This document shows, one piece after another, positions 35,122-47,180 of a DNA stretch of 64,000 nt; position 1 is the first letter of the stretch, and each line of letters begins with the position of its first letter. The position numbers and the translations under genes are program-made. The notes under the pieces were generated by a model that did not search any database, was not told the origin of the DNA, and saw only the letters and a list, made by a program, of their open reading frames with translations. The stretch comes from Narthecium ossifragum (lineage: Eukaryota; Streptophyta; Magnoliopsida; Dioscoreales; Nartheciaceae): the NCBI GenBank assembly GCA_963920575.1, contig OY986972.1:14520010-14584009 (forward strand), in the 5' to 3' direction.

Positions 35122-36021
35122 GCGAGCGTCGAGGCTGCTCGATCGTTGAGCGAGCATCGAGGCTGCCCGAGTGTAGAGCGAACGTGGAGGCTGCCCGAGC
35201 GTCGAGCGAACGTCGAGCGATTGATGCTCGGCGACAGCACAATCCCCTCCGCGACAGCACGATCACCTCCGCCTTCGGAGGTGTGTAATCACTGGCGGGA
35301 AGGAGGGTGTTTGGGAGAGAAAGATGGCGACGTTGGAGGGTCGGTCGACGTTGGAGACGAGGAGGCGTCATGGCATGCGAGGTTGTGCACCGCCATCATG
35401 TAGATGCGCGTGCTGGGCTGGGGGCACATGGATCGCTGAGCGCGCGGGCGGCGCGCATGGAAACCCGCGGGTGGTGGCGCATGGGAGAGTGCGGTTGGCA
35501 TGGAGATTAGATGCATGCATGGTGGCATGCATTAGGGAGCAGGGTTGCATGCATAGGAGAACATTTGGTGGCTCATACTAGCGGAATGCACATCATGCAT
35601 GGTGCGCGCGGGTGGCACGCATGGAAGAACACGCGAGCGGCGTGAATGGGAGCGCGAGCGACACATACATGGCATGCATGTGGGTGGCATGCATGAAGAG
35701 TTGTTTGCCATTAATTGGCAGAAGTTAGAGTGTGGATGGAGAGAGGGGGCGGAAGAGAGAGAGAGTCGGAAGAAAGAGAGAGATCTGGGGAGAGAGAGGT
35801 CGGGGAGAAAGAGAGATGGAGGTGGGAGAGAGAGAGAGGTGGGAGAGAGAGAGTGAGAGAGAGATGGAGACATGGTAATATTTAAGTAATACATGGTAAC
35901 TCTAGTGAAGCTTGGGGCCCACACCAATTAATGTACTGCTGAGAGCCTACTATTGTGGAGCTTGGGCCCGTACCATGTCTTACTTAAATATTTCCATGTA
36001 TTCCTTTTAATATTATCATAT
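35122..36021. mobile_element. MULE1 central region with CATGCATG module copy 2
   Basis: Host sequence of MULE1 between elements B and G. It starts with repeats of GAGCGAACGTCGAGGCTGCC-type units (35122-35230), then GC-rich DNA, the CATGCATG module (35420-35735, direct copy of 14780-15065) and a GA-rich tract (35745-35870). No gene recognised; the apparent frames are H/M/R-rich and overlap in several phases. Confidence 0.5.
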
Positions 36022-39000
36022 TGATACGAGTCAATCTGACTCGACCAACTGGACCAGAACAGATAAGAGGAACCAAACTGGTTCAACCTCTTTCCTAGTT
36101 TGACTTGGACTACCCTAATTCAAACTAGAGTATTTAATTAGGATTTATTATTATTCTTTTATTGAGTCCTAGTTAATATTTGATTGTTATGAATTAATTA
36201 ATAGTCCATTTGAGTTAGGAAGTTGAGTTGAGTTTGAAAGCATTATTACTTGCTAATTAAGGAAGGGGGTTTTTTAGTTGGATTAGGACTCTGTTAAGGC
36301 CTCTATAAAAGGGACCTCATTGGTTTGTATTTGGTCATGAGGAATGATGAAGAGAATTATTAAGAATAGTTAATAGAATATCATAGGAGTAGAATATCAT
36401 AGGAGTAAAGGTAATGTAGATCCCACCCGAAATCCACCATATATCCACCTTCTTCTCCGTCGGTCAACTTCTCCGCAGCCGGCACCGCCTCCACCGGTAT
36501 TTCTCTCTCCCCACCACGTTCTCTTTCCTCCACGGCATCGCCACATCAGCGCCACGTGCGCTCTCTCCCCGTCACCTGCCACCTCAGCATCATCTTCTCC
36601 ACTTCTCTCCCGTGCCCAAACCCTAAGCTACCGCCGACCATCGTCGTTCTCTCCTCTCCGGCCGCCCCGTCGCCATCCAAGACTGCCAACCTCTTCCCCT
36701 AAGCCCACGACCCCAGCCATCTATTCCCCGTCGCCCTTCACCATCTCCAGTGAGTCCCACGGCAACCCAACTTCACAGCCACCGTCCGCCATCCGCCATA
36801 TGACCCCGATCTCACCCTCAAACCCCTCAAAAACCCTCGCCACACTGCCTTCGCCCTTCCTCTGGTCTTCTCCGACGTCCTAAAGCTCCGCAGAACCCTC
36901 CCCGTCATCCCCGGGCCGTCGACCTCCAGACCCCGGCACTGCGGCGTCTATCCGACCGATCCGCTCTGGTGGATCTCTTGCCCATCAACCTGAGACTCTT
37001 CTTTCGAAGGTCCCGACCACCGCCGACGCCTCTACGCCAGCGATCCACTTCCGGCGACCCTCAGCCATCAGATCAAATCCGGTTCAGCCAGCCACTTGAT
37101 TCAGATTCAGCCCAAGTCTAATCGGTTCAGCCAATTGACAGCTATCTAGCCTAGTCTGATTTAGCCAGCCTAATTCAATTTGGCTCAGCTAGATCAGATC
37201 CAGCTAGCCAGATCATCCAATTGGACTCAATCAAGTCCAATCAGGCCTATTCTGATTGATTGGAACATTAGAGACCTGATACAAGAGGATTACGAGTAGA
37301 CCGCTCGTATCAACTTGATATCAGAGCTCCGTTCCATCGGCTGTGCCGTTCAGAACCTTCTGGAAACTTCGCTACATCTACAGAGTACGCCAGGAGAGTT
37401 GGGAGCAGCATTTCAAGATTCTGCAGGCCCAGTTGAACCAGTTGGTTAGTGTTAGCAAGAAGATGGAGCAGATCTCCTATAGATGGTCAACTGTGACTCA
37501 AACAAGTCCTACAGGGATTTCGGTTTTGAGTCAGACCCTACTCCAGCTGCAATCCAGATTACGGAACCTGACCCTGAGCCAACTCGGATGAAGACTCCGA
37601 TTGCAATCCCTATCGCAACTCTAAGAGCAACTCCAATTGCAACTCCGAGTTCAACTCCGTCGGACCAGGGTGAACCCTTTCTACCACCTTCTCTTGATTT
37701 TTTCAGAATTTTCCCTATTTTTCCTTATTTTTTTGGACTTTTCCCTGGTTTTCTCTCTCCTCCTTGGATTCGGCCCATCCCTGGCTCAAGCCGCGGCTCG
37801 CCATCGGCTCACCACCCTCACCCACGCCTGGCTCACCCTGAGCCGACCCTTCGTCGTCCCGGCTCGTCATCCGCGCCGTCGGCTCGACCCCGAGCCGCCA
37901 CCCCAACACCGCCATCCGACGTCTTCCTCCCCATCTACCCATCGAGGAAGCACCGACGTCCCTCACCGACGCCGCCATGGCCAAACGTGACTACGAAGGA
38001 AGCTTGGATTGTCGACATCCAATTCCGGCGAACTCCCCTGTTCTGGCCTCCTCCACTCCACCATATTCCGAGGTTGATTCCAAGATCATACCTCACGAGA
38101 AAGGTCCCAAGACCTTCTCGTACATGTTCCTGACGAGCTAAAGCACCGTCGCGGCCTAGATCACCGACAATCTCCGGCGACGACATCCACCACGCCACCC
38201 ACTTTCGATCTGGTGCATCCGAGGCCCAATCCGACGATCAGGTTTGGACCAGAGTACAACTCAGCACAACTGAAGATTCAACTTGGTTCAACCAACTTCA
38301 AGCCCATACTAGTCAAGCAAAAGCGTGGTCCAACCATCTTCACTTCAGATTGGACAAAAGCCAGCTTGACCCTGATTCAAGCCAAGTCCCTGCACAGTTG
38401 ATCAGACCATGGAGATCAGATCCCATCCTATGGTCATGGGCAACCCTACTAATGGGACATGATGAGGATGATCAAGGAGAGCCATTGAAGATCATATTCC
38501 TAGAGCTACCTGAGCCGTCAGATCGACCCCCAGATGCTATGTCCTTTGCACGATCCATCAGATGCTTGGTAGTGCTACCCCTAGACCCGTCATGGGATCG
38601 ACCTGGTTTCTCCCCACCAAGTCCAGAGCTACAGAAACAAGTCGATTCGGTCCAGCCACATAGAGCCATCCTACCAGACTTGACTCTGGCCTTGAGGACA
38701 AGGCCAATTCTGAAGGAAGGGGGGATGATACGAGTCGATCCGACTCGATCAACTGGACCCGAACAGAGAAGAGGAACCAAACTGGCTCAACCTCTTTCCT
38801 ACTTTGACTTGGACTTCCCTATTTCAAACTAGAGTATTTAATTAGGATTTATTATTATTCTTTTATTGAGTCCTAGTTAATATTTGATTGTTAGGAATTA
38901 ATTAAGAGTCCATTTGAGTTAGGAAGTTGAGTTGAGTTTGAAAGTATTATTACCTGTTAATTAAGCAAGGGGTTTTTTTAGTTCGATTAGGACTCTGTCA

Positions 39001-40014
39001 AGGCCTCTATAAAAGGGACCTCATTAGTTTGTATTAGGTCATGAGGAATGATGAAGAGAATTATTAAGAATAGTTGATAGAATATCATAGGAGTAGAGGT
39101 AATGTAGATTCCACCCGAAATCCACCATAGATCCACCTTCTTCTCCGTCAGTCATCTTCTCCGCAGCCGGCACCGCCTCCACCGGTATTTCTCTCTCCCC
39201 ACCACTTTCTCTCTCCTCCACGGCATCACCACGTCAGTACTCTCTCTCCCCGTCACCTGCCACCTCAGCATCATCTTCTCCACTTCTCTCCTGTGCCCAA
39301 ACCCTAAGCTACCGCCGACCATCGTCGTTCTCTCCTCTACGGCCGCCTCGTCGCCATCCAAGACTGCCAACGTCTTCACCTAAGCCCATGACCCTAGCCA
39401 TCTATTCCCCGTCGCCCTACACCATCTCCGGTGAGTCCCACGTCAACCCAACTTCACAGCCGCCGTCCGCCGTCCGCCATACGACCCTGATCTCACCCTC
39501 AGACTCCTCAAAAACCCTCGCCACACAGACTTCGCCCTTCCTCCGGTCTTCTTCGACATCCTAAAGCCCCGCAGAACCCTCCCCGTCGTCCCCAACGCCG
39601 GTCAACCCAAACCCACGCCGTCGACCTCCAGATCCCGGCACTCCAGCGTCTATCCGACCGATCCGCTCCGGTGGATCTCTTCCCCATCAACCTGCGACTC
39701 ATCTTTCCAACGTCCCAACCGCCGCCGACGCCTCTACGCCGGCGATCCACTTCCGGCGACCCTCAACCATCAGATCAAGTCCAGTTCAGCCAACCACTTG
39801 ATTCAGATTCAACCCAAGTCTAATCGGTTCAACCAATTCACAGCTATCCAGCCTAGTCTGATTTAGCTAGCCTAATTAAATTGGGCTCAAATAGATCCGA
39901 TCAAGCTAGCCAGATCAGCCAATTGGACTCAATCAAGTCCGATCAGGCCAATTCTGATCGATTAGAGCATTAGAGACACGATACGAGAGGATTACGAGTA
40001 GACCGCTCGTATCA
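36022..40014 (+). mobile_element. Complete non-autonomous LTR element G
   Basis: LTRs 36022-37312 and 38726-40014, exact duplications CATAT (36017-36021, 40015-40019), primer site TGATATCAGAGC (37316-37327) close to the initiator-Met type TGGTATCAGAGC, and polypurine tract GGAAGGGGGGA before the 3' LTR. The interior is only 1.4 kb and has no protease, RT or integrase. TATAAAA at 36304-36310 and 39008-39014. LTR starts TGATACGAGTC and ends CGCTCGTATCA, so the LTR tips are an 11-bp inverted repeat (TGATACGAG-type). Confidence 0.88.
37483..38133 (+). CDS. Internal frame of element G (216 aa, unknown)
   Basis: Frame rich in P, T, S and A (IPIATLRATPIATPSSTPS; later proline-rich GC-rich DNA). The upstream leader encodes a QLNQLVSVSKKMEQI-like coiled segment in another frame, reminiscent of a gag N-terminus. 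No zinc knuckle or protease motif is present. It may be a decayed gag; coding status is doubtful. Confidence 0.25.
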   Translation: MVNCDSNKSYRDFGFESDPTPAAIQITEPDPEPTRMKTPIAIPIATLRATPIATPSSTPSDQGEPFLPPSLDFFRIFPIFPYFFGLFPGFLSPPWIRPIPGSSRGSPSAHHPHPRLAHPEPTLRRPGSSSAPSARPRAATPTPPSDVFLPIYPSRKHRRPSPTPPWPNVTTKEAWIVDIQFRRTPLFWPPPLHHIPRLIPRSYLTRKVPRPSRTCS

Positions 40015-40475
40015 CATATATTCCTTTAAAATAACTCTTATTTCTTTTTCTTCAGTTAATGTACCGCTGGCTTAGCCTGACATAATTATGCATATGAGTT
40101 GGTCTGGTACTCACCTAGGCTAACTCTAGTGGACCTTGGGGCCCGCACCAATTAATAGTTGTTACATTACTTGGCTTTGAATACTTCAAATTTACAAGGA
40201 TTCTCATAAAAAAGGGAATGAGATTTCAAATTTACAAATAACTAACAAATACTTTAAATTTACAAGGATTCCTTACAAATAACTAAAGAGTACTTCAAAT
40301 TGACTTATGATTCCTTACAATCATAAGCAAAGAATTCCTCACTTCCACCCCCTCTCTCCATCTACTCTCTCTCTTCCGCCCCCTCGCTCCCTCGCCCTCT
40401 TTCTCTCTCTTCCGACTCTCTCTCTCTCTTCTGCCTCCCTCACTCTCTCTCTTCCTCCCCCTCGCCCCCTCGCTC
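40015..40475. mobile_element. MULE1 interior right of element G
   Basis: Holds a GGGGCCCGCACCAATTAAT block also present at about 35905-35935, several ACAAATAACTAA...ATTCC short repeats (40190-40325) and a CT-rich tract (40345-40475). No gene. Confidence 0.5.
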
Positions 40476-40800
40476 TCTCTCTCTTCTGCCAACTAATGGC
40501 CAACAGTTCTTCATGCATGCCACCCGCATGCATGCCATGTATGCGCCGCCCGCGATCCCATGCAAGCCGCATGCGTGTTCTTCCATGCGCGCTGCTCGTG
40601 CACACCCATGCATGTTGTGCATGTCGCCCGCATGAGCCGCCAAATATTCTCCTATGCATGCAGCCCTGCTCCCCAATGCATGCCGCCATGCATGTAGCTC
40701 TTCTCCATACCAACCGTGCTCTCCCATGTGCCGCTACCTGCAGGTTCCCATGCGCGCCACCCATGGGTTCCCATGCGCGGCTCCCGCGCGCTCAGCTATC
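40475..40800. repeat. CATGCATG-rich module, copy 3 (inverted)
   Basis: Inverted copy of 14780-15065, with TTCATGCATGCC, GCATGCATGCC, CCATGCATGTTG, TATGCATGCAGC and GCCATGCATGTAGC. Confidence 0.65.
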
Positions 40801-40979
40801 CATGCGCTGCTTGCCCAGGGGGTCTCAAGTACTCGAATCCGAGTTCGGATGGGACATGGAAGGTGGAAGACGGTGGAGTTGAGATGGTCGGCGCCGGATT
40901 CCAATGGGGGCTGGAACTCGAGGTCACGGTCCGGCGTGGTCGCAGTCGTTAGGCAGAGTGGAGTCGCCCCGGACGCTCC

Positions 40980-42030
40980 AGGTGGCTAGCATGTACTCGT
41001 GCGAGGTATTTGGCCGAGAGTTACGCCGCGACCAGAACCTTCAGATCCACCTCAATGACGAGAGGAGGAGCCGAAGAAGAGGGGAGCCGGAGCCGGAGGG
41101 GAGGAGGCGACGGAGAAGAGAGAGAAACAGAGGAGAAAGCAGGAGGAGACGAGGCGACGAAGCGAGAGAGGTTGGGGGGAGAGAGAGAGAGAGCGAGGGG
41201 GCGAAAGAGAGAGACAGAGATGAAGGCGAGACGATGTCACACCCTCATATGCGATCGCCTTCAGGTGTCACCGTGATGAAGCTGATGCCGAGTTGCGGAT
41301 GAAGTCGAGGGAGATCAGGTGGAGAGAAGGAAGTCGGAGAGAGAGAGTGATCCATTGGAGGCCGGGCGAGGTCGAGGGTGGACGGGGCGAGGGAGGCCTC
41401 ACAACTCTTTGACCCTCGCCATCTGTGCTTCCTCACACTGCCATCAATCCTCATGCGGAGGCGAAGCCTAGGGCCTGCGACGCCACCACGATGAGCTCCT
41501 CGCTCACCCCCTCCAATGCCTTCTTCCTTGCTGCCACCAGCTCCATAGCCACAACTAGATCGATGTCGAGCTCCAACACAAGGCGGTGGTACAGGTGGCT
41601 CTCCGACTGATGGAAGGCGTGGAGTCTATTTGTGGGGATCTGATCTGGCGCAACACCAGCTCCAAGACGTCAACATCCCCCCGTCGCCGCCGGGGAGTCT
41701 CCTGAAGGATTCCTTGGCCCTGGACCTCAGGCTCGTTGCCCCCTTCGTCGTGGTCGCCGCCTCCGACTACCAGAGCGTGTGGGGCTCGAGAAGGTGAAGT
41801 CGACGCTGGAGCGTGCAGGGTGCGAGTCGCAATGCAAGCAGCGGGTGTCGGAGGGCTCAGCGTCACCATCGTCCTCCACGACGTTGTTCAAGCGGCGCTC
41901 GAGCTCGACGAAGAGGAAGCGGCATCGGCCTGGGTCGGCAAAGAGGGTGAGGCCGGACCGGTGCCATGAAGACCTGCCATGGGGGTCGACGGGGCTCGGG
42001 GGATCATGCGCACGGATCTGGAGGGGGAGA
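40980..42030. pseudogene. GC-rich captured gene fragment(s), MULE1 right arm
   Basis: Inverted counterpart of 13480-14580. The minus strand carries RRRGDVDVLELVLRQI and related pieces, but frames are broken at different places from the left arm. Donor not recognised. Confidence 0.5.
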
Positions 42031-42169
42031 GAGAGTAAGAGAGATGGAGAGAGGGAGGGGGAGAGAGAGGGGGGGAGTGGAGAGAGAGAGAGAGAGGAGG
42101 GGGGCAAGAGTGGAGAGAGAGCGGCGATCGACTATCGTTCAAACCCAAAAATTTAGCTAATAGAATGGA

Positions 42170-42670
42170 CTAAATATTTCAAATTTTCAATAATTCGTTA
42201 GTTATTTCTGAGTATTCCTTAGTTATTTACAAGAATTCCTTAGTTATTTATGACGATTCCTTAGAATTCCTTAGTTAATGCATATGTCAGTTGCTTTCTC
42301 TCTCTCTCCATCCACTCTCTCTCTCCGACCTCCCTCTCTCCCTCCACATGATCTCTTTCTCACTTCCTCATTCTCTCTCCACCCGATCTCTCTCTTACTT
42401 TCTCGTTCTCTCTCTACCCAACCTCTCTCTCTCCGACCTCATCTCTCTCTCACTTCCTCGTTCTCTCTCCAACCTCCTAGAGCCACCCAATCTCTCTCTC
42501 AGTTCCTCGTTCTCTCTCTAACCTCTCTCTTTCCACCCAACCTCCCTCTCTCCTCTTCCTTGAAGTGTCCATTACAAATTGAAGAATTCCTCGCTTAAAA
42601 ATTAAAGGATTCCTCGCTTAAAAATTGAAGGATTCCTCACTTAAAAATTGAAGGATTCATCACTCTCTCC
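42170..42670. repeat. Subterminal short repeats and CT tract, MULE1 right arm
   Basis: TTAGTTATTT...GATTCC units (42180-42275), CT-rich DNA (42295-42560), then GGATTCCTCGCTTAAAAATTGA-type units (42585-42660). Inverted match to 12595-13130. Confidence 0.6.
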
Positions 42671-42941
42671 CACTCTCTTCCTCCCTCGCTCTCTTTCTCT
42701 TCCTTAACTATTTCCTCCTTCCTTCACCTTCCCACAGCCTCCTTCCCTCTCTTTATTACACAAAGAGAAACAATAAAAAAATATTGAAGGAATTCTTCGA
42801 AATATGGAAGTATTTCGTCAAAAACTGAAGGAATTTGTATAAAAATAAATGAAATCTCACTACTCTCTCTCCCTCCACTCTCTCCCACTCTCTTCCTATA
42901 CAGAGATATCTCTCTCATCTTAATGTAGAGAGATATCTCTC

Positions 42942-42981
<40 letters not shown>

Positions 42982-43465
42982 CTTGTGTCAGGTGGCAATG
43001 AATGATGAGAGCGAGTTGACAAGGGGTATTTTGGTCCTGAATTTATGAATTTGGTCAGCTTTGTAAACAAACACGAAAGTGTCCATCGATTGACAAATCA
43101 AAATACAAGGGGATTTAAAAAGAAAATAATACGGTAGAAGGGGTAATAGGAGATGAGTATTATTTTCTTTTTAAATCCACTTGTCTCTTGATTTGTCAAT
43201 CGAGGGACACTTTCGTGTTTGTTTACAAAGCAGACCAAATTCATAAATTCGGGACCAAAATATCCCTCGTCAACTCTCTCATCATTTAATGCCACCTGAC
43301 ACAAGCACGAGAGAGAGAGATGAGAGAGATCTCTTAATGACATCGCCCATCTTATTCTCTCATACAAATTCCTTCATTATTTTAGAGAGAGAGGGTGGAT
43401 GTATTCCATTTTTTTTGGATTTTAGTAGACTTAAATTTAGTGTTTAAGTCAGTTTGGATATGATT

Positions 43466-43650
43466 TCTTACTTATGCGAGGAATTCCTTACTTATACGAG
43501 AAATTCCTTACTTAGCCTATAAATTCCTTACTTATAATCTAAATTACTTAGTCTCTAGATTCCTTACTTATGCAAGGAATTCCATACTTATGCGAGGAGT
43601 TCCTTACTTATGTTAGGAATTCCTTACTTAGTATATGAATTCTTAGTTAA
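43466..43650. repeat. GAATTCCTTACTTA minisatellite, copy 1
   Basis: About nine imperfect units of GAATTCCTTACTTATGCGAG type. A second array of about eight units is at 44998-45195. The two flank a GC-rich and GA-rich block. Confidence 0.65.
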
Positions 43651-43899
43651 GCGATCAGTGAGGACTCTATAGCCTTCACGAAGGCCTCATCGAAGATGGC
43701 GGAACTCCTTGGAAGGAAGGGGGGCAGCTGGAGTAGCAGGGCGCTGATGTCGATGGAGGGGAGTTGCCGGTAAGAAACAGAGGAGGGAGGAGATAGAGAG
43801 AGAAATGGAGGAGAGAGACAGAGAGAGAGGAGAGAGAGCGGAGAAACAGAGCTGGCGGAGGAGGAGCCAGGGAGGAGAAGTTGGAGAAGAGGGGAGGAG

Positions 43900-44130
43900 A
43901 AGCCGGAGCCGGAGGGGAGGAAGCGACGGAGCCGGAGGGGATCCGCATCCGCGACGTGGAGCTCGCGGCGGGGGCGGTGCTCCCGCGGCACTACGCCGCG
44001 GACGTGCGCAAGGAGAGCTGGCGGGCATTCCGCGGCTGCGGGGGGAGGCGGGTGGTAGTGACCGCGAACTCGACGGTGATGGTGGAGCTGTTCGTGAAGG
44101 AGTACTGGGGCGGGGTGGGGGGCGGCGGGT
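43900..44130 (+). pseudogene. Captured GC-rich gene fragment in MULE2
   Basis: Abrupt GC-rich segment with an uninterrupted plus-strand frame (IRIRDVELAAGAVLPRHYA, then KESWRAFRGCGGRRVVV and VMVELFVKEYWGG). Codon use is strongly GC3-rich, unlike the flanks, and it has the look of an exon. I do not recognise the family. It is flanked by GA-rich simple DNA and has no plausible start or stop of its own. Confidence 0.4.
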
Positions 44131-44644
44131 GAGGTGCTTGAGAAACAGAGGAAGAGGGAGGAGAGAGCAGGAGGGGAGGAGAGAACATGATGGGAGGAGG
44201 AGCCGGAGATGAGGACGAAAGGGAGGGGGTGGAGATGGGAGCAGGAGGCGGTGGGGGTGGTGGAGGGGTTGCTCTGGAATGGGGACACGGGGACGGAGGT
44301 GGCGGCGTGGAGGTCAGAGGCATCGAACCGGAGGGGAGGAGGAGCCGGAGACGAGGACGAAGGCTGGGCGTGGGGTTCGTTGTGGGCGTGGCAGGGGCGG
44401 TGGGCGTGGGGTTAGTTGTGGGCGTGGCAGGGGCGGCTCGATGAAGAGAGATCGGGTGGGATGGAGAGTGATGGAGAGAGAGTGAGTGAGAGAGAGAGAG
44501 GGAGGGAGATCCGGGAGAGAGAGAGATAGAGGTGGGAGAGATAGTGGGGTGGAAGAGAGAGGGAGAGAGAAAGATAGAGGTGGGAGAGACAGTGGGGATG
44601 GAAGAGAGAGAGAGAGAGATAGAGGTGGGAGAGTGAGTGGGGAC

Positions 44645-44687
<43 letters not shown>

Positions 44688-44997
44688 GGGTGGGAGAGTG
44701 AGTGGGGACGGAAGAGAGAGAGAAAGAGAGAGAGAGAGATAGAGGTGGGAGAGAGAGTGGGGACGGAAGAGAGAGAGAGAGATAGAGGTGGGAGAGAGAG
44801 TGAGGACGGAGGAGAGAGAGAGGTCGAGGAGAGAGAGGTCGGGTGGAGAGAGAGAGAGTCCATGGAGAGAGAAAGACCAGGTGGAGAGAGAGAGTCTCCA
44901 TGGAGAGAGAAAGATAGATGGAGAGAGAGAGAGTCGATGGAGAGAGAAAGATGGGTAGAGAGAGAGAAGACCAGGTGGAGAGAGAGAGCAACTGTCA

Positions 44998-45195
44998 TAT
45001 GAATTCCTTACTTATGCGAGGAATTCCTTACTTAATCCTATGAATTCCTTACTCTTACTTAGCCTATGAATTGAATTCTTTACTTATACAAGAAATTACT
45101 TAGTTAGCATATGAATTCCTTACTCTTATTTAACCTATGAATTCCTTAGTTATGCGAGGAGTTCCTTATTTAACCTATGAATTCCTAGTATAAGT
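44998..45195. repeat. GAATTCCTTACTTA minisatellite, copy 2
   Basis: Same unit family as 43466-43650, more degenerate. Confidence 0.6.
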
Positions 45196-46319
45196 TAGGA
45201 ATTCATATAACTGTTGCTCTCTCTCTCCAGCCGATCTCTATCTCAATCGACTCTCTCTCTCTCCACCCATCTTCTCTCTCCATTGACTCTCTCTCTCTCC
45301 CCACCTGGTCTTCTCTCTCCATCGACTCTCTCTCTCCACCCATCTTTCTCTCTCCTCCACACACTCTCTCTCGACGTCGAGGGTGGCATGCATGAGAGAC
45401 AGAGAGTGCGGAGTAGAGAGAAAGTTTGTGGAAAGAGAGTGCAGAGGAGAGCGAGGAGAGAGAGAGTGCGGAGGAGAGAGAAAGATGGGTGGAGAGAGAG
45501 TGTGTGGAGGAGAGAGAAAGATGGGTGGAGAGAGAGGGTACAGAGGAGATCGAGGAGAGAGAGTGCGGAGGAGAGAGAAATATGGGTGGAGAGAGAGAGT
45601 GTAGAGGAGAGAGAGAGGGCGGAGGAGAGAGAAAGATGGGTGGAGAGAGAGTTTGCAGAGGATTGCGAGGAGAGATAGAGTGCGGAGGAGAGAGAAAGAT
45701 GGGTGGAGAGAGTGTGTGTGGAGGAGAGAGAGTACGGAGGAGAGAAAGATGCTTCTCTCTGGATGGAGAGAGAAGACCAGGTGGATGCTTGTCTTTGAAT
45801 AGACCAAATTTACAATGATTCCTCACCAGGAGAAGGAAAGATGCTTCAAATTTACAAATAACTAAGGAATACTTAAATATTACCATGTATTCCTTTAAAT
45901 ATTACAAGATATTCTTTAAATATTACCAAAACAGGAGAACTGATGTATTGCCTGTTCAATATAAGTGGGACCCGCTCCCAACATTAGCGAACTGCTCGTG
46001 CGGGCGTCGAGCAACTCAGCGTCGATGAGCGTCGAGCGACCATCCCCGAGCTCGAGCGTCGAGCGAACGTCCCCGAGCTCAAGCGTCGAGCCCGCTCGAG
46101 CTCGAACGTCGGTCTCTGCCGGCGACGATGTTGGCGCGACGGCGAACGGCAGGAGACGACGGCGAAATGTCCTCGTTGTAAGCAGCGGGGCGCGAGTCGC
46201 GATGCAAGCAGCGGGCGTCGGAGGGGAGGAGGCAACGGAGAAGAGAGAGAGAGAGAAACAGAGGAGAGCAGGAGGGGAGGAGGAGCCAGAGAAGAGAGGA
46301 GGAGCCGGAGGGGAGGGGG

Positions 46320-47180
46320 AAGAGCCGGAGCTGGAGAGGAGGAGCTTCTGGAACTCGGCGCCAGCGATGGCAACCTCCATGAATGGCGTCGGGGTTGCAC
46401 GCGGATGGCGACGAAGCTCAGGGAGATCGAAGGGCGTCAGGGCTGCACGCCGGCGCAGGAGGGTGTTCGGGAGAGAGAAGCGTCAACGGCGTTCCCTCGG
46501 ATAGCGATGAAGCTCAGGGAAATCGAACGGAGTCGGGGTTGCACTTGCGGCGTCGGGGTTGCTCCGGCCTCTCTCTCTCCTCGCTCTCTCTCTCTCTCTC
46601 TCCCACCGGCCTCGCTTTCTCTCTCCCCCGGCCTCGCTTTCTTCTCCCTCGCCCAAGCTTTCTCTCTCCCGCCGGCCTCGCTTTCATCTCTCCCCCCGCC
46701 CTCGCTTTCTCGCCCCCCCGCCCTCGCTTTCTCCCTCCCCCCGCCCTCGCTTTCTCTCCGCCAACCTCGCGCTCTCTCTCACTCTCTCTCCCCCCGACCA
46801 CCCCGGCATTGGCGCCAGAGACGAGGGAGAAGGCTGGGCGGGGCTGGCGTGGGGGTCGTTGTCGGCAAGGAGGGTGTGGCCGGACCGGCGCCAAGACGAC
46901 CTGCCACGGGGGCCGACGGGGCTCGGGGGATCCTGTGCGCGGATCTGGAGGGAGAGAGAGAGTGAGAGAGATGGAGAGAGACGGAGGGGGAGAGAGCGGG
47001 GGCGAGAGTGGAGGGAGAGAGACTCTCTCCTCCCGACCACCCCGGCATTGGTGCCGGAGACGAGGACGAAGAAAAGGCTGGGTGGGGAGGGCGTGAGGGT
47101 CGTTGTCGGCAAGGAGGGTGAGCCCGGACCGGCGCCATGACGACCTGCCACGGGGGCCGACGGGGCTCGAGGGATCCTTT
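46320..47180. pseudogene. GC-rich gene-like fragments in MULE2, internally duplicated
   Basis: Two tandem blocks (about 46795-47020 and 47035-47260) share the run GGACCGGCGCCA...GACCTGCCACGGGGGCCGACGGG (in parts) followed by GCGCGGATCTGGAGGGAGAG; a relative is at 41930-42030 in MULE1. Frames are GC-rich but interrupted; donor unknown. The 46560-46790 CT-rich block between them has PRFLSPP-type repeats only. Confidence 0.4.

Larger units (their letters stand above)
12143..43132. mobile_element. MULE1: Mutator-like transposon with ~2.7-kb inverted arms, hosting nested retroelements
   Basis: The termini are GTATTATTTTCTTTTTAAAT at the left and its complement at the right, flanked by 9-bp duplications GGTGGAAGG (12134-12142) and GGTAGAAGG (43133-43141), one mismatch. 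The left arm (12143-15078) and right arm (about 40475-43132) are inverted copies along their length: terminal block, GAATTCC-type repeats, (GA/CT)n tracts, GC-rich gene-like segment, CATGCATG-rich module. Removing three nested insertions with their duplications leaves about 7.0 kb. No transposase is seen, so it is non-autonomous. The 9-bp duplication is the reason for calling Mutator superfamily. GC-rich interior sequences make it Pack-MULE-like. Confidence 0.75.

Noticed and set aside
44190..45886. Many long frames on both strands (R/E-rich plus, S/L-rich minus)
   Set aside because: They are translations of (GA)n/(CT)n-rich DNA, open in several phases at once, with no domain content.
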